In this document: piece by piece, positions 36,808 to 46,150 of the stretch
Numbering within the stretch: the first letter of the stretch is position 1
Layout: every line of letters begins with the position of its first letter
Source of the DNA: Pseudarthrobacter sp. BIM B-2242
GTDB lineage: Bacteria > Actinomycetota > Actinomycetes > Actinomycetales > Micrococcaceae
Reading direction: 5' to 3'
Assembly (NCBI RefSeq): GCF_014764445.1
Contig: NZ_CP061721.1
Span: 2,108,001 to 2,172,000 of the forward strand
Length of the DNA stretch: 64,000 bases
Notes under the pieces: generated by a model
What the model saw: only the letters and a program-made list of their open reading frames with translations
What the model was told of the DNA's origin: nothing
Database searches by the model: none
Translations under genes and position numbers: made by a program

Positions 36808-37782
36808 TCAGAAGCCGAGCTTAACCAGCTGCTTTGGGTCCCGCTGCCAGTCCTTGGCTACCTTGACATGGAGGTCCAGGTAGATCCGGGCGCCAAGCAG
36901 CGCTTCGATCCCCTTGCGGGCATTGGTGCCGACCTCGCGAAGCCGGGCGCCGCCCTTGCCGATGATGATCGCTTTCTGCGACGGGCGTTCCACGTACAGG
37001 TTAACCCGCACATCAAGGAACGGCCGGTCTTCGGGGCGGCCTTCCCGCGGAACGATTTCATCAACGACGACGGCCAGGGAGTGCGGCAATTCGTCGCGGA
37101 CGCCCTCGAGGGCGGCCTCACGGATGAGTTCGGCGATCATCACCGCTTCCGGTTCGTCCGTCAGGTGCCCGTCCGGGTACAGCGGGGGCGACGGCGGCAT
37201 GTGGCCGATCAGGACGTCGGCGAGGGTCTCGACCTGGAAGCCGTCGGCGGCGGAGACGGGAACGATGTCCTTCCAGCCGTCCTCACCAAAGACCTCGCGG
37301 CCCAAGGCAGCGACAGCGAGGAGCTGCTCGGTGAGGGCCTGGCGGTCCACAAGGTCTGCCTTGGTCACGATGGCAATGACCGGTTTGTTCCCCACCTGGG
37401 CGAGCTGGCCGGCGATGAACTTGTCGCCGGGGCCGATCTTCTCGTTGGCAGGCAGGCAGAAGCCGATGGCATCCACCTCAGCCAGGGTGTCGGCCACCAG
37501 GTCGTTCAGCCGTTTTCCCAGTAGCGTGCGGGGCCGGTGGAGGCCGGGGGTGTCCACCAGGATCAGCTGGGCGTCGTCGCGGTGGACGATTCCCCTGATG
37601 GTGTGCCTCGTTGTCTGCGGTTTCGCAGAGGTGATGGCCACCTTCTGTCCTACCAACGCGTTGGTCAGGGTTGATTTGCCGGCGTTCGGGCGCCCCACCA
37701 GGACGGAAAACCCTGCCCGGTAGCCGCCGTAGTCCGGCTTGTCGGAACCCTGGTTGACCGGGCGGCTATTTTTCTTGCTCAC
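36808..37782 (-). CDS. era: GTPase Era
   Basis: 324 aa. Essential GTPase that binds the 3' end of 16S rRNA during 30S assembly. G domain: GRPNAGKST (G1), TTRHTIRGI (G2), DTPGLH (G3), TKADL (G4). C-terminal KH domain: EGRPEDRPFLDVRVNLYVERPSQKAIIIGKGGARLREVG. GTG 37782 is selected: GGGAG lies about six bases upstream; the longer frame extends into the preceding gene. It overlaps the CNNM gene by 17 bp. Confidence 0.95.
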   Translation of the reverse strand: MSKKNSRPVNQGSDKPDYGGYRAGFSVLVGRPNAGKSTLTNALVGQKVAITSAKPQTTRHTIRGIVHRDDAQLILVDTPGLHRPRTLLGKRLNDLVADTLAEVDAIGFCLPANEKIGPGDKFIAGQLAQVGNKPVIAIVTKADLVDRQALTEQLLAVAALGREVFGEDGWKDIVPVSAADGFQVETLADVLIGHMPPSPPLYPDGHLTDEPEAVMIAELIREAALEGVRDELPHSLAVVVDEIVPREGRPEDRPFLDVRVNLYVERPSQKAIIIGKGGARLREVGTNARKGIEALLGARIYLDLHVKVAKDWQRDPKQLVKLGF

Positions 37783-39097
37783 GTGGAACTCCCTGCTGGG
37801 TTGCTTCCGCCTCGTCGAAGAGGTCTTCAAGGTCAGTGTCTACTTTTGGTACGGCCGCCGCAATGATGTGGCTGACCCGGTTGCGCCGGCCCTCAAGCCG
37901 TTCAGCGCGCAGCGAGATGCCGTCCACTTCCACATGGCTGCCGACGATGGGCACCCGGCCGAGGGCTTTGGCCAGGAGCCCGCCCACGGTGTCCACTTCG
38001 TCGTCGTCAAGCTCGAGATCGAAAAGTTCGCCGAGGTCATCAATGCTCATCCGGGCGCTGACTCGGAACGAGCCGTCGCCCAGGGCCACAGCTTCCGCGC
38101 TTTCGGTGTCATACTCATCCACGATTTCGCCGACGATCTCCTCGATGAGATCTTCCAGCGTCACCAAACCCGCCGTGCCGCCGTATTCGTCAATGACAAT
38201 GGCAACGTGGGTTGACTCCTTCTGCAGTTCCCGCAGCAGGTCGCTGACCGGCTTGGACTCCGGAACGTACCGGACGTCGCGGGCCAGTGCCTCGACGGGA
38301 GGCGGTTCGTCACCGGGTCCGAGCTCGTGCAGGGTGGCAGCGACGTCCTTCAGGTAGACAATTCCCAGGATCTGGTCCGTGTTGTCCCGGATGACGGGGA
38401 TCCGGGAATAGCCGGAGCGCAGGAACAGCGACATGGCCCGCCTGAGGCTGGAACCGGCGTCGATACTGAGGATGTCCGTCCTGGGGACCATCACGGCCCG
38501 CACCAGTGTGTCGCCGAAATCAAAGACTGACTGGATCATCTCCGCTTCGGTGTCTTCGATCATGTCTGATTCGGAGGCACGGTCCACGAGCTCGCGGAAT
38601 TCCTGTTCGCTGAAGAACGCCTCATCTCCCGCCGGAGCGCCAGGTGCGGCGGCGCTGCCGATCGCCACGAGCCACCCCGGGATGGGGCCAAGGATCCAGG
38701 TCAGGAACCGGATCATTGGCGCCGTGTAGCGGACTACCGCTGCGGAATGGAGCCTGCCGATCTGGCGCGGGGAGACTCCGACAATCACGAAGCCCAGCAG
38801 GGCCATGATGCCGGTGGCTGCCAGGCCGGCAAGCCACACGTTGTCCAGCAGGCTGTGCAGCAGAACTGCGACGGCCACGGCCGACGCCATTTCGAACCAG
38901 ATCCGCCAGAAACGCAGGGCCCGGATGTGCGCCACCGGCTGGGCCAGGATACGTCTCATGGCGGTGCCGCGGCTTTTAAGGAGCGCGTCTTCGGCGTCAT
39001 GCCGCGGGAGGAAGGTGAATGCGGCGTCCGCAGCTGTCAGGAGGGCGGCAGTGCTGAGGAATACCAAGGCCATGCCAACAAGGAGCAGGGGCGTCAC
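37766..39097 (-). CDS. CNNM/CorC-type (HlyC) membrane protein with CBS pair
   Basis: 443 aa. N-terminal DUF21/CNNM transmembrane domain (residues ~1-150, four helices), a CBS pair (~195-320; VMVPRTDILSIDAGSSLRRAM, DVRYVPESKPVSDLLRELQKESTHVAIVIDEYGGTAGLVTLEDLIEEIVGEIVDEYD) and a C-terminal CorC_HlyC domain (~340-420). The family is implicated in Mg2+/Co2+ efflux; the 'hemolysin' name is historical. GTG start overlapping the ybeY stop (GTGA). Conserved between ybeY and era. Confidence 0.93.
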   Translation of the reverse strand: MTPLLLVGMALVFLSTAALLTAADAAFTFLPRHDAEDALLKSRGTAMRRILAQPVAHIRALRFWRIWFEMASAVAVAVLLHSLLDNVWLAGLAATGIMALLGFVIVGVSPRQIGRLHSAAVVRYTAPMIRFLTWILGPIPGWLVAIGSAAAPGAPAGDEAFFSEQEFRELVDRASESDMIEDTEAEMIQSVFDFGDTLVRAVMVPRTDILSIDAGSSLRRAMSLFLRSGYSRIPVIRDNTDQILGIVYLKDVAATLHELGPGDEPPPVEALARDVRYVPESKPVSDLLRELQKESTHVAIVIDEYGGTAGLVTLEDLIEEIVGEIVDEYDTESAEAVALGDGSFRVSARMSIDDLGELFDLELDDDEVDTVGGLLAKALGRVPIVGSHVEVDGISLRAERLEGRRNRVSHIIAAAVPKVDTDLEDLFDEAEATQQGVPREQEK

Positions 39098-39567
39098 TGC
39101 GTCGTCTCTGCAGGTGCGTCCTTGCCGGTGAATCCGGAAAGCAGTTGACGCTGGAGGCCAAACATCTCTTCCTTTTCCTCGGGCTCAGCGTGGTCGTAGC
39201 CCAGGAGGTGGAGGATGCCGTGGGTGGTCAGGAGCAGCATCTCGTCCTGCAGGGCGTGCCCGGCGTTGGCGGCCTGGACCTGCGCCACCTGGGGGCACAC
39301 GGCAATGTCTCCCAGCATTCCTTGCGGCGTGGGCCGGTCCGGCGTGCCAGGGGTCAGTTCGTCCATGGGCACCGAGAGCACGTCAGTAGAGCCGGGCTCG
39401 TCCATGAGTTCGATGTGCAGTTTTTCCATGGCGGGTTCGTCCACCAGCAGGATGGAAAGCTCAGCCTGCGGATGGATATACAACTGCTCAAAAATGTAGC
39501 GGGACAACGCGACGAGCGCGGCCTCATCCACGTGGATGCCGGATTCGTTGTTCACTTCGATGCTCAT
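39094..39567 (-). CDS. ybeY: Endoribonuclease YbeY (16S rRNA 3'-end maturation)
   Basis: 157 aa. Metal-dependent RNase in rRNA processing and ribosome quality control. The zinc-site signature HGILHLLGYDHAEPEE has all three histidines, preceded by the conserved STDVLSVPMDE strand and LGDIAVCPQ. Overlaps phoH by 4 bp and the CNNM gene by 4 bp, so all are translationally coupled. Confidence 0.96.
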   Translation of the reverse strand: MSIEVNNESGIHVDEAALVALSRYIFEQLYIHPQAELSILLVDEPAMEKLHIELMDEPGSTDVLSVPMDELTPGTPDRPTPQGMLGDIAVCPQVAQVQAANAGHALQDEMLLLTTHGILHLLGYDHAEPEEKEEMFGLQRQLLSGFTGKDAPAETTQ

Positions 39568-40649
39568 GCGTGCTCCCCCCGCTTTTCCCGGCTTACCGAG
39601 TGTTTGACCTTGTTCCGTTGAACCTCGTCCCAGACGCTGTAGGCCTGGACGATGTCACCCACCAAGCGGTGGCGGACCACGTCCGTGGAATCCAGGATCG
39701 TGAAATTGACATCCTCGATTCCCTGCAGGATCTCCTCCACAATCCGCAGCCCCGACCGGGTGCCGAAGGGCAGGTCAACCTGGGTGACATCCCCGGTGAC
39801 CACCATCTTGGATCCGAAGCCAAGGCGGGTCAGGAACATCTTCATCTGTTCAGGCGTGGTGTTTTGCGCCTCGTCAAGGATGATGAAGGCGTCGTTCAGG
39901 GTACGTCCGCGCATGTAGGCCAGGGGCGCCACCTCGATGGTTCCGGCGGCCATCAGGCGCGGGATCGATTCGGGGTCCATCATGTCGTGGAGGGCGTCAT
40001 ACAGCGGGCGCAGGTAAGGATCAATTTTGTCGCTGAGCGTTCCAGGCAGGAACCCCAGCCGCTCGCCGGCTTCGACGGCGGGCCGGGTCAGGATGATGCG
40101 GCTGACTTCCTTCTGCTGCAGCGCCTGGACGGCCTTGGCCATGGCAAGGTACGTCTTGCCGGTGCCGGCAGGGCCGATCCCGAAAATCACGGTGTTGGCG
40201 TCGATCGCGTCAACGTAATTCTTCTGGTTCAGCGTCTTGGGCCGGATGGTCTTCCCGCGGCTGGAGAGGATGTCGTGGGTGAGGACATCCACCGGATTCT
40301 GCAGGGACTGGCTGCGGAGCAGCGCGACAAGCTGCTGCAGGACCGCCGGACTGATGACTGTGCCGCGGGCAACGAGGCCGCGCACTTCGTGCAGCAGCCG
40401 CATAATGCGGGGCACCTCGTTGGCGGGACCGCTGATGGAAAGTTCGTTTCCGCGGACGTGGAAGTTGACGGCCGGGAACTGTTCTTCGATATACCGCAGG
40501 GCCTCATCATGGCTGCCGAGGGATTGGACCATCTGATCGGAGTTGTCAAAGAGAACCACCTCCGTCCGGACACCGGGAAGGGAATGGGGGAATTCTCCGG
40601 CGGCGCGGTCGGTATTCAGCCGGCGCTTTCCGTTCGTTGATTCAGTCAT
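39564..40649 (-). CDS. phoH: PhoH-like ATPase
   Basis: 361 aa. Cytoplasmic P-loop NTPase, predicted RNA-associated helicase/ATPase that consistently precedes ybeY. N-terminal KH-like region (residues ~30-110), Walker A GIGPAGTGKTYLA, Walker B AFIILDEAQNTT, and sensor motifs VVTGDVTQVDLP. ATG 40649 (MTESTNGKRRL) is chosen; the frame is open for 71 more codons upstream but that part lacks family-like sequence. First gene of phoH-ybeY-CNNM-era. Confidence 0.93.
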   Translation of the reverse strand: MTESTNGKRRLNTDRAAGEFPHSLPGVRTEVVLFDNSDQMVQSLGSHDEALRYIEEQFPAVNFHVRGNELSISGPANEVPRIMRLLHEVRGLVARGTVISPAVLQQLVALLRSQSLQNPVDVLTHDILSSRGKTIRPKTLNQKNYVDAIDANTVIFGIGPAGTGKTYLAMAKAVQALQQKEVSRIILTRPAVEAGERLGFLPGTLSDKIDPYLRPLYDALHDMMDPESIPRLMAAGTIEVAPLAYMRGRTLNDAFIILDEAQNTTPEQMKMFLTRLGFGSKMVVTGDVTQVDLPFGTRSGLRIVEEILQGIEDVNFTILDSTDVVRHRLVGDIVQAYSVWDEVQRNKVKHSVSREKRGEHA

Positions 40650-41020
40650 GGTGCTGGCCCGCGGGCCCGTGGTCTCCTCCAATTCGGACTTAAATACCGC
40701 TGGATGCTGCATGGGCGGGCTGTGGCCGTGCACGCGGGAGCCAGCGGATTCCTTCCATCTTACGCCAGGACACCCCTGCCGCGGCGACAGAACGGACCCG
40801 GCGGCAAGGAAGCCCGGGGCCGCTCGGATGCGGCGTGTGACGTCATTAGATATCAACTTCATATCGGGCTCATATCGTTCCCGTTGCAGTTAGGCGCAAC
40901 AGCCGAATGGGACGCTTCGGGTGTGCAGCACTATGCAATGCTTGAAATTCAGGCCGTCGGGGGACCGGCTCAGGAGGCCGCGGCCTCATCATTCAGAGCC
41001 AGGAAGGGCAAGCCATCAGA
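40650..41020. other. Divergent intergenic region between phoH and a lipoprotein gene
   Basis: 371 bp. It must hold the promoters of the phoH operon (minus) and of the GerMN lipoprotein gene (plus). An AT-rich patch lies at about 40845-40885 (ATTAGATATCAAC, CATATCG twice). No confident -35/-10 pair, RNA gene or small ORF was found. Confidence 0.4.
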
Positions 41021-41980
41021 GTGCCGGAATCACCCACCCCCCGCACAGCCGGACGCGCTTCACGGCCTGTCCGCATCCGGGGTGCCCTGGGGCTCCTGCC
41101 AGCGCTCCTCCTGCTGACCGGCTGCATTGCAGACGCCGGCCCCGAGCCGACCATGACGGCAAACTCCGGCACCGCCGCCACCGGCTCGCCCGGAGTGCCT
41201 TCCACCAGCGCTCCCCTGGAGACCACCCAGTCCTCAAACAAAGCTCCTGTGTACTGGATCGGCCGGAACGATGGCAACGCCTTCCTGTACCGGGAGTTCC
41301 GCGACGTCCCGGAACAGGAGAACCCCGTAACGCGTGCACTGCGCGCCATGATGTCCGAGAAGCCGCTGGACCCCGACTTCTTTACCCCATGGCAGTCTCC
41401 GGCGAAGCTCGCAACATCGATTTCGGGAAAGAACGTCATCACGGTCGATGTTTCCGAGGACGCCTTTAACAGCAATCTCGACGCCGATATGGCTGTCCGA
41501 GCCGTCCAGCAGCTGGTCTTCACCGCCACGGCCGCGGCGGCAAGTTCCGGCCTCATCGATTCGGGCCAGCAGATTCAGGTCAGGGTCCTGGTGGACAGCC
41601 ACACTGACTATGTTGCTTTCGGCCACATCCAGTTGGGTGCTCCCATGTCCCGTGCCGCCGGCATGGTGGCTCCGGTGTGGATCATTGATCCGCAGGAGGG
41701 TACGAACATTGCCGGCGGCAGCGTCAAGATCACCGGCCGCAGTACCGTTGCCGGAAGCAAGCTCCGCTGGCAGATCCTGCGTACGGCAGGGAACGGGGAT
41801 AAGACGCCTTACCTGACCGGCGAGACGACCGCAGGCACCGACGCCGCCCAGTCCGGCGTGTTCACCCTGGCCCTGAGCCTCTCCTCCGGCAGCTATGAAC
41901 TCCGCGTCTCACAGGCAGATGACGGCGGCACCGGCCAGGAAGAGCTGAACGTGGACACGCGGAAGTTCAACGTCAGCTAA
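41021..41980 (+). CDS. GerMN-domain lipoprotein with C-terminal Gmad2 domain
   Basis: 319 aa exported lipoprotein: LGLLPALLLLTGC signal and lipobox (Cys about residue 35), a Thr/Ser-rich linker, a GerMN domain (~75-190; VYWIGRNDGNAFLYREF, NPVTRALRAMMS, VDVSEDAFNSNLDADMAVRAVQQLVFTATAA) and an Ig-like Gmad2 domain (~215-319; VWIIDPQEGTNIAGGSVKITGRSTVAGSKLRWQIL). In actinobacteria such proteins are cell-envelope components of unknown exact role; sporulation is not implied. GTG start. Convergent with rsmE, only 3 bp apart. Confidence 0.88.
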   Translation: MPESPTPRTAGRASRPVRIRGALGLLPALLLLTGCIADAGPEPTMTANSGTAATGSPGVPSTSAPLETTQSSNKAPVYWIGRNDGNAFLYREFRDVPEQENPVTRALRAMMSEKPLDPDFFTPWQSPAKLATSISGKNVITVDVSEDAFNSNLDADMAVRAVQQLVFTATAAAASSGLIDSGQQIQVRVLVDSHTDYVAFGHIQLGAPMSRAAGMVAPVWIIDPQEGTNIAGGSVKITGRSTVAGSKLRWQILRTAGNGDKTPYLTGETTAGTDAAQSGVFTLALSLSSGSYELRVSQADDGGTGQEELNVDTRKFNVS

Positions 41981-41983
41981 TGC

Positions 41984-42766
41984 TCAGGGTGCCGGGGCGC
42001 ACCAGCGTCCAAGCACGTCGCTGGCCAGCACCACGGCCGCCGGTCCCGCAGTGGATGACCTCAGGACATGATGACCCAGGAGCGCGGTCACGGCCCCCGC
42101 ACCGCACAGCCTGGTGACTTCGCGGGGGCTGATTCCCCCCTCGGGCCCGACAATGAGCAGGATTTCCCGGGGGCCTGCAACGGGACCGGATGCGTGCCAG
42201 GCCTCCAGCACCGAGCGGAGCGGCCGGACCGCGTCCTCGTGGAGGATCACCGCGAGGTCCGCTGCTGCCACAGCGGAAACCAGACCGGGGGTTTCGACGG
42301 CGGCGCGCACCTCCGGGATCCACGCCCGCCGGGCCTGCTTGGCGGCTGCCGTGACCACGGACTGCCATTTGGCATGGGCCTTGGCCGCGCGCTCACCCTT
42401 CCAGCGCACAATCGAGCGTTCCGACTGCCAGGGAACAACGGCGTCGATCCCTAATTCAGTGGCAGTTTCCACGGCAAGTTCATCGCGGTCGCCCTTGGCC
42501 AGGGCCTGGACCAGGACCAGCCGGATGTCGGGCTGTTGCTCCACAACCAGTTCGGCGCATTCAACGGTCAGTTCGGCCGGTGATGCTGCCACAACCGTTC
42601 CGGTCAGCCGCTTTCCGGCGCCGTCCGCAATGTCCACGGACTCCCCCGGCGCCAGCCGTTTGACCGTTACGGCGTGGCGGGCCTCGGGACCGCCAAGGGT
42701 GTAGCGGGCCCCGGGCACCAGCTGGTCCAGCGACCCGGCACCGCTGAAGAAGACGGGATTACTCAC
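41984..42766 (-). CDS. rsmE: 16S rRNA (uracil-1498-N3)-methyltransferase
   Basis: 260 aa SPOUT-class methyltransferase. N-terminal PUA-like domain (HAVTVKRLAPGESVDIADGAGKRLTGTV) and a knotted C-terminal domain with ALAKGDRDELAVETATELGIDAVVPWQSERSIVRW, LLIVGPEGGISPREV and LGHHVLRSSTAGPAAVVLA, the SAM-binding trefoil knot. It starts 2 bp after dnaJ ends, in the usual dnaJ-rsmE order. Confidence 0.95.
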   Translation of the reverse strand: MSNPVFFSGAGSLDQLVPGARYTLGGPEARHAVTVKRLAPGESVDIADGAGKRLTGTVVAASPAELTVECAELVVEQQPDIRLVLVQALAKGDRDELAVETATELGIDAVVPWQSERSIVRWKGERAAKAHAKWQSVVTAAAKQARRAWIPEVRAAVETPGLVSAVAAADLAVILHEDAVRPLRSVLEAWHASGPVAGPREILLIVGPEGGISPREVTRLCGAGAVTALLGHHVLRSSTAGPAAVVLASDVLGRWCAPAP

Positions 42767-42768
42767 CG

Positions 42769-43896
42769 CTACAGGTTACCGAGCCGGTCCCGAAGCTTGG
42801 CGAAGACGCCGCCGCTTGCAGTCAGCTTGCCCTCAGTGAACTGTTCCCCGCGCAGCTTGGCCAGCTGCCGGAGGAGATCCTCCTGCGCGGCGTCCAGCTT
42901 CGAGGGCGTCTCAACCTGCAGGTGGACCATCAGGTCACCGCGGCCGTAGCCGCGAAGGTGGGTGACGCCGAGGCCGCGCAGCGTGATGACCTCGCCGGCC
43001 TGCGTCCCCGCCTTGACGTCGATCTCCTGCAGCCCGTCGAAGGTTTCCAGCGACACTTCGGTGCCCAAGGCAGCGGCGGTCATCGGAATGTGGAGCGTTG
43101 CGTGCAGGTCATCACCGTCACGGACGTAGGTGGGGTCGTTGTTGACCCGGATCTCGACGTACAGATCGCCGGATGGTCCCCCGGCCGGACCGGCTTCGCC
43201 CTGCCCGGACAACTGGATCCGGGTACCTGTTGCGACGCCGGGAGGAACCTTGATGGTCAGTGACCGGCGGCTGCGGATGCGGCCCTGGCCGCTGCATTCG
43301 TTGCAGGGATCCTTGATGACAGTCCCGAAGCCTTCGCAGCTGCCACACGGGGCTGCCGTCATGACCTGGCCCAGGATGGACCGCACAGCCCGCTGGACCT
43401 GGCCGCTGCCGCCGCAGATATCACAGCGGACGGGGTGGCTGCCCTCGCGGCAGCAGGAGCCGTTGCAGGTGGGGCATGTAACGGCGGTGTCCACTTCAAG
43501 TTTCCGGTTGACACCAAACACGGCGTCGCGGAGTTCGATCCGAACGCTGATCAGCGCGTCCTGGCCCCGCCGTACCCGGGACGCCGGGCCCGACGTTCCG
43601 CCGGCACCAAAGAACGTATCGAAGATGTCCTGGAAGGCGAAGCCCTGGCCAGCGTATCCACCGCCGCCGAAACCGTTGTCCGTACCGTTCTCATTGCCGG
43701 TGGTGTCATAGACGCGGCGCTTCTGGGGGTCCGAAAGTACCTCGTAGGCGTGGGTCACGGCCTTGAAGCGGTCCGACGCATCGTCCCCGGGGTTCACGTC
43801 CGGGTGAAGGGTGCGGGCCAGCTTGCGGTAGGCCTTCTTGATCTCTTCTCCGGTGGCTTCCGGCGAGACTCCGAGGACGTCGTAGTGGCTGCTCAA
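42769..43896 (-). CDS. dnaJ: Chaperone DnaJ (Hsp40), second type
   Basis: 375 aa. Co-chaperone stimulating DnaK. J domain (residues 1-70; YDVLGVSPEATGEEIKKAYRKLARTLHPDVNPG with the HPD loop), Gly/Phe region, four-repeat zinc centre (CPTCNGSC, CDICGGSG, CGSCEGFG, CNECSGQG) and the substrate-binding C-terminal domains. The first repeat ends in Cys rather than Gly. TTG start at 43896. Downstream of hrcA, so heat-shock controlled through CIRCE. Confidence 0.95.
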   Translation of the reverse strand: MSSHYDVLGVSPEATGEEIKKAYRKLARTLHPDVNPGDDASDRFKAVTHAYEVLSDPQKRRVYDTTGNENGTDNGFGGGGYAGQGFAFQDIFDTFFGAGGTSGPASRVRRGQDALISVRIELRDAVFGVNRKLEVDTAVTCPTCNGSCCREGSHPVRCDICGGSGQVQRAVRSILGQVMTAAPCGSCEGFGTVIKDPCNECSGQGRIRSRRSLTIKVPPGVATGTRIQLSGQGEAGPAGGPSGDLYVEIRVNNDPTYVRDGDDLHATLHIPMTAAALGTEVSLETFDGLQEIDVKAGTQAGEVITLRGLGVTHLRGYGRGDLMVHLQVETPSKLDAAQEDLLRQLAKLRGEQFTEGKLTASGGVFAKLRDRLGNL

Positions 43897-43969
43897 AGTT
43901 CGTATCTCTTCCCTGTTGTACTGCCGGCAGCGGGACTGCCGGCATTGCTCTTCGTGCCTGGACCGGCTG

Positions 43970-44983
43970 TTACGGACCCAGAATTCTTGACAGATAACGG
44001 GCTACTGCCCTGACGGCGGCCATGGTGGTCGGGTAGTCCATCCGGGTGGGACCCAGGACGCCGACCTTGGCCGTACTGTCCGGCCCGTATGCTGTGGCCA
44101 CCACGGAGGCTTCGGCCAGCCCGTCGTAGGGATTTTCCCGGCCGATGCTGACGGCCACACCACGCGGGTCCTGCGCCATCTCGCTGAGCAGACGGAGCAA
44201 AACCACCTGTTCCTCCAGCGCCTCAAGCACCGGACCGATGCTGAGGGGGAAATCCACATTGGATCTGGCCAGGTTCGCTGTTCCGGCCATCACCATGCGC
44301 TCCTCACGGCTGTTGTGGGCCAGCGTTTCCAGCCCGTGAGCCAGCGCCTGGGCAGCTGCCCGCTGTCCGGGCGCGACGGAGAAGACCACGGCCGGGAGCG
44401 ACTGCGCCAGCCGGCTCAGCTGCGTGCCGGCCAGCGACCCGAGGAAGTGTGAGCGCAGGGCGGCAATAGCGTCCTCACCAAGATCCTGGCCGATGTCGAT
44501 CACGCGCTGTTCCACCTTGCCGGTGGTGGCGATGAGTACCAGCAGGACCTGGCGCGGGGCCAGGAGCACAAATTCGATATGGCGGATGGTGGCCCGGCTC
44601 AGGTGCGGGTACTGGACCACGGCCACCTGGTTGGTCAGCTGGGACAGGAGCCTGACGGTCCGGTCCAGGACGTCGTCGAGGTCATCCGAGCCCTCGAGGA
44701 GGGACTGGATGGCCTTCCGTTCTGCCGGGGACAGCGGCTTGACTGCCGAAATCTGGTCCACAAACAGCCGGTAGCCCTTATCCGTGGGGATCCGGCCGGC
44801 GCTGGTGTGCGGTGCAGTGATCAGGCCCTCGTCCTCGAGGGCAGCCATGTCGTTGCGGATGGTTGCACTGGACACGCCCAGATGGTGGCGTTCAACCAGG
44901 GCTTTGGAACCCACGGGCTCGCGGGAGTGCACATAGTCCTCCACGATGGCCCGCAGTACTTCCAGTTTGCGCGGCTCGCTCAC
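43970..44983 (-). CDS. hrcA: Heat-inducible transcription repressor HrcA
   Basis: 337 aa. Represses its own operon by binding CIRCE and is kept active by GroEL. N-terminal winged helix ([51 protein letters not shown]), the signature [19 protein letters not shown], and a GAF-like inserted dimer domain. GTG 44983 is chosen because GGAGGTGGAG lies a few bases upstream; the longer frame adds 21 unrelated residues. A CIRCE element is 57 bp upstream of the start. Confidence 0.96.
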   Translation of the reverse strand: MSEPRKLEVLRAIVEDYVHSREPVGSKALVERHHLGVSSATIRNDMAALEDEGLITAPHTSAGRIPTDKGYRLFVDQISAVKPLSPAERKAIQSLLEGSDDLDDVLDRTVRLLSQLTNQVAVVQYPHLSRATIRHIEFVLLAPRQVLLVLIATTGKVEQRVIDIGQDLGEDAIAALRSHFLGSLAGTQLSRLAQSLPAVVFSVAPGQRAAAQALAHGLETLAHNSREERMVMAGTANLARSNVDFPLSIGPVLEALEEQVVLLRLLSEMAQDPRGVAVSIGRENPYDGLAEASVVATAYGPDSTAKVGVLGPTRMDYPTTMAAVRAVARYLSRILGP

Positions 44984-45039
44984 ACTCCACCTCCATCCAT
45001 GGTTGCGCCCTGAGTTGGCAGGGCACGGGTCGAGGCTCG

Positions 45040-45066
45040 TTAGCACTCGACATGCCTAAGTGCTAA
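45040..45066. promoter_or_regulatory. CIRCE operator
   Basis: TTAGCACTC, 9-bp spacer, AAGTGCTAA: the CIRCE consensus with a single mismatch (A for G at the first base of the right arm). It lies between divergent hrcA and the DUF3097 gene, next to a TAATAT -10-like box (45072-45077) facing the latter. Confidence 0.9.
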
Positions 45067-45156
45067 CAGTCTAATATGACTCACCCCGTTGTTAGCATTG
45101 GTACCGCTCCGGGCGAACATGCCGGGGCCCGATCTAGCGCGAGGCGGAATCAATCC

Positions 45157-46005
45157 ATGCATTACCAGAACTGGGGTCCGCAGGAGATTACCGCGCCCGT
45201 TCGGCACGAACTTCCCGAGGTTGCTGTGGAACGCGGCATGGTCCTGGAGGATGCCCAGTCCGGCTGGGTTGGAGCGGTCACCCGGGTGGAGAAGTCCGGT
45301 GGCATGCATGTGGTTGCGCTCGAAGACCGGCGGGGCAAGTCGCGTTCTTTCAAGCTGGGGTACGGGTTCCTGCTGGAAGGCCGGCCGATCAGGCTGATGC
45401 CTCCGGCGCCCCGGCAGGCCGCCGCTGTGCCTGCCGGCCGGACAGCATCCGGTTCCGTCCGCGTGGCGGGCCAGCGTGCCCAGGTGGCCAAGGCGAGCCG
45501 GATCTGGGTGGAAGGAAAGCACGACGCCGAACTCGTCGAAAAGGTGTGGGGTGATGATCTCCGCGTGGAGGGCATCGTCGTGGAGCCTTTGCACGGTATC
45601 GATGACCTCGCGGGGGCGGTTGCCGCGTTCGGCCCCGGCCCCGGCCGGCGGTTGGGGGTCCTGGTAGACCATCTGGTGCCGGACTCCAAGGAATGGCGCA
45701 TTGCCTCGGCTGTGATGTCTTCCCCCGGGGCAGCCGGCAACGTGCTGATCGTCGGGCACCCTTATGTCGACGTGTGGCAGGCGATCCGGCCGGCAGTTCT
45801 TGGTATTGAGCAGTGGCCGGTGGTGCCGCGGGGCCAGGACTGGAAGACCGGCATCCTTGCAGCGTTCGGCTGGCCGCACTCCACCAAGGAGGACATTGGC
45901 CTTGGCTGGCAGAAGCTGTTGGGGGCAGTCCGCAGCTACGCCGATCTGGAAGCGTCGCTGCTCGGGCGGGTGGAGGAAGTCATCGACTTCCTGACGGCAC
46001 CCTAG
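45157..46005 (+). CDS. DUF3097 family protein
   Basis: 282 aa, cytoplasmic, no membrane segment. Conserved DUF3097 blocks: an N-terminal beta domain (VERGMVLEDAQSGWVGAVTRVEKSGGMHVVALEDRRGKSRSFKLG), then a Toprim-like region (IWVEGKHDAELVEKVWGDDLRVEGIVVEPLHGIDDL, LGVLVDHLVPDSKEWRIA, VLIVGHPYVDVWQAI), suggesting a nucleic-acid-linked role. Molecular function not established. ATG 45157 (MHYQNWGPQ) is chosen; an ATG at 45076 overlaps the promoter region. Its promoter neighbours the CIRCE site. Confidence 0.88.
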   Translation: MHYQNWGPQEITAPVRHELPEVAVERGMVLEDAQSGWVGAVTRVEKSGGMHVVALEDRRGKSRSFKLGYGFLLEGRPIRLMPPAPRQAAAVPAGRTASGSVRVAGQRAQVAKASRIWVEGKHDAELVEKVWGDDLRVEGIVVEPLHGIDDLAGAVAAFGPGPGRRLGVLVDHLVPDSKEWRIASAVMSSPGAAGNVLIVGHPYVDVWQAIRPAVLGIEQWPVVPRGQDWKTGILAAFGWPHSTKEDIGLGWQKLLGAVRSYADLEASLLGRVEEVIDFLTAP

Positions 46006-46150
46006 CTCTTCGCAGCCCGGCAGGGCCCGGCCCGTACAGCCGACGGCGGCATTTGGCGCCACAGCCAGTATTCTTGGTACTGCGGAGACTGCCTTTCACC
46101 AGACCGGTCGTTTCCAAACCAGCACCATTGCACTTTCGAAGGATGAAACC

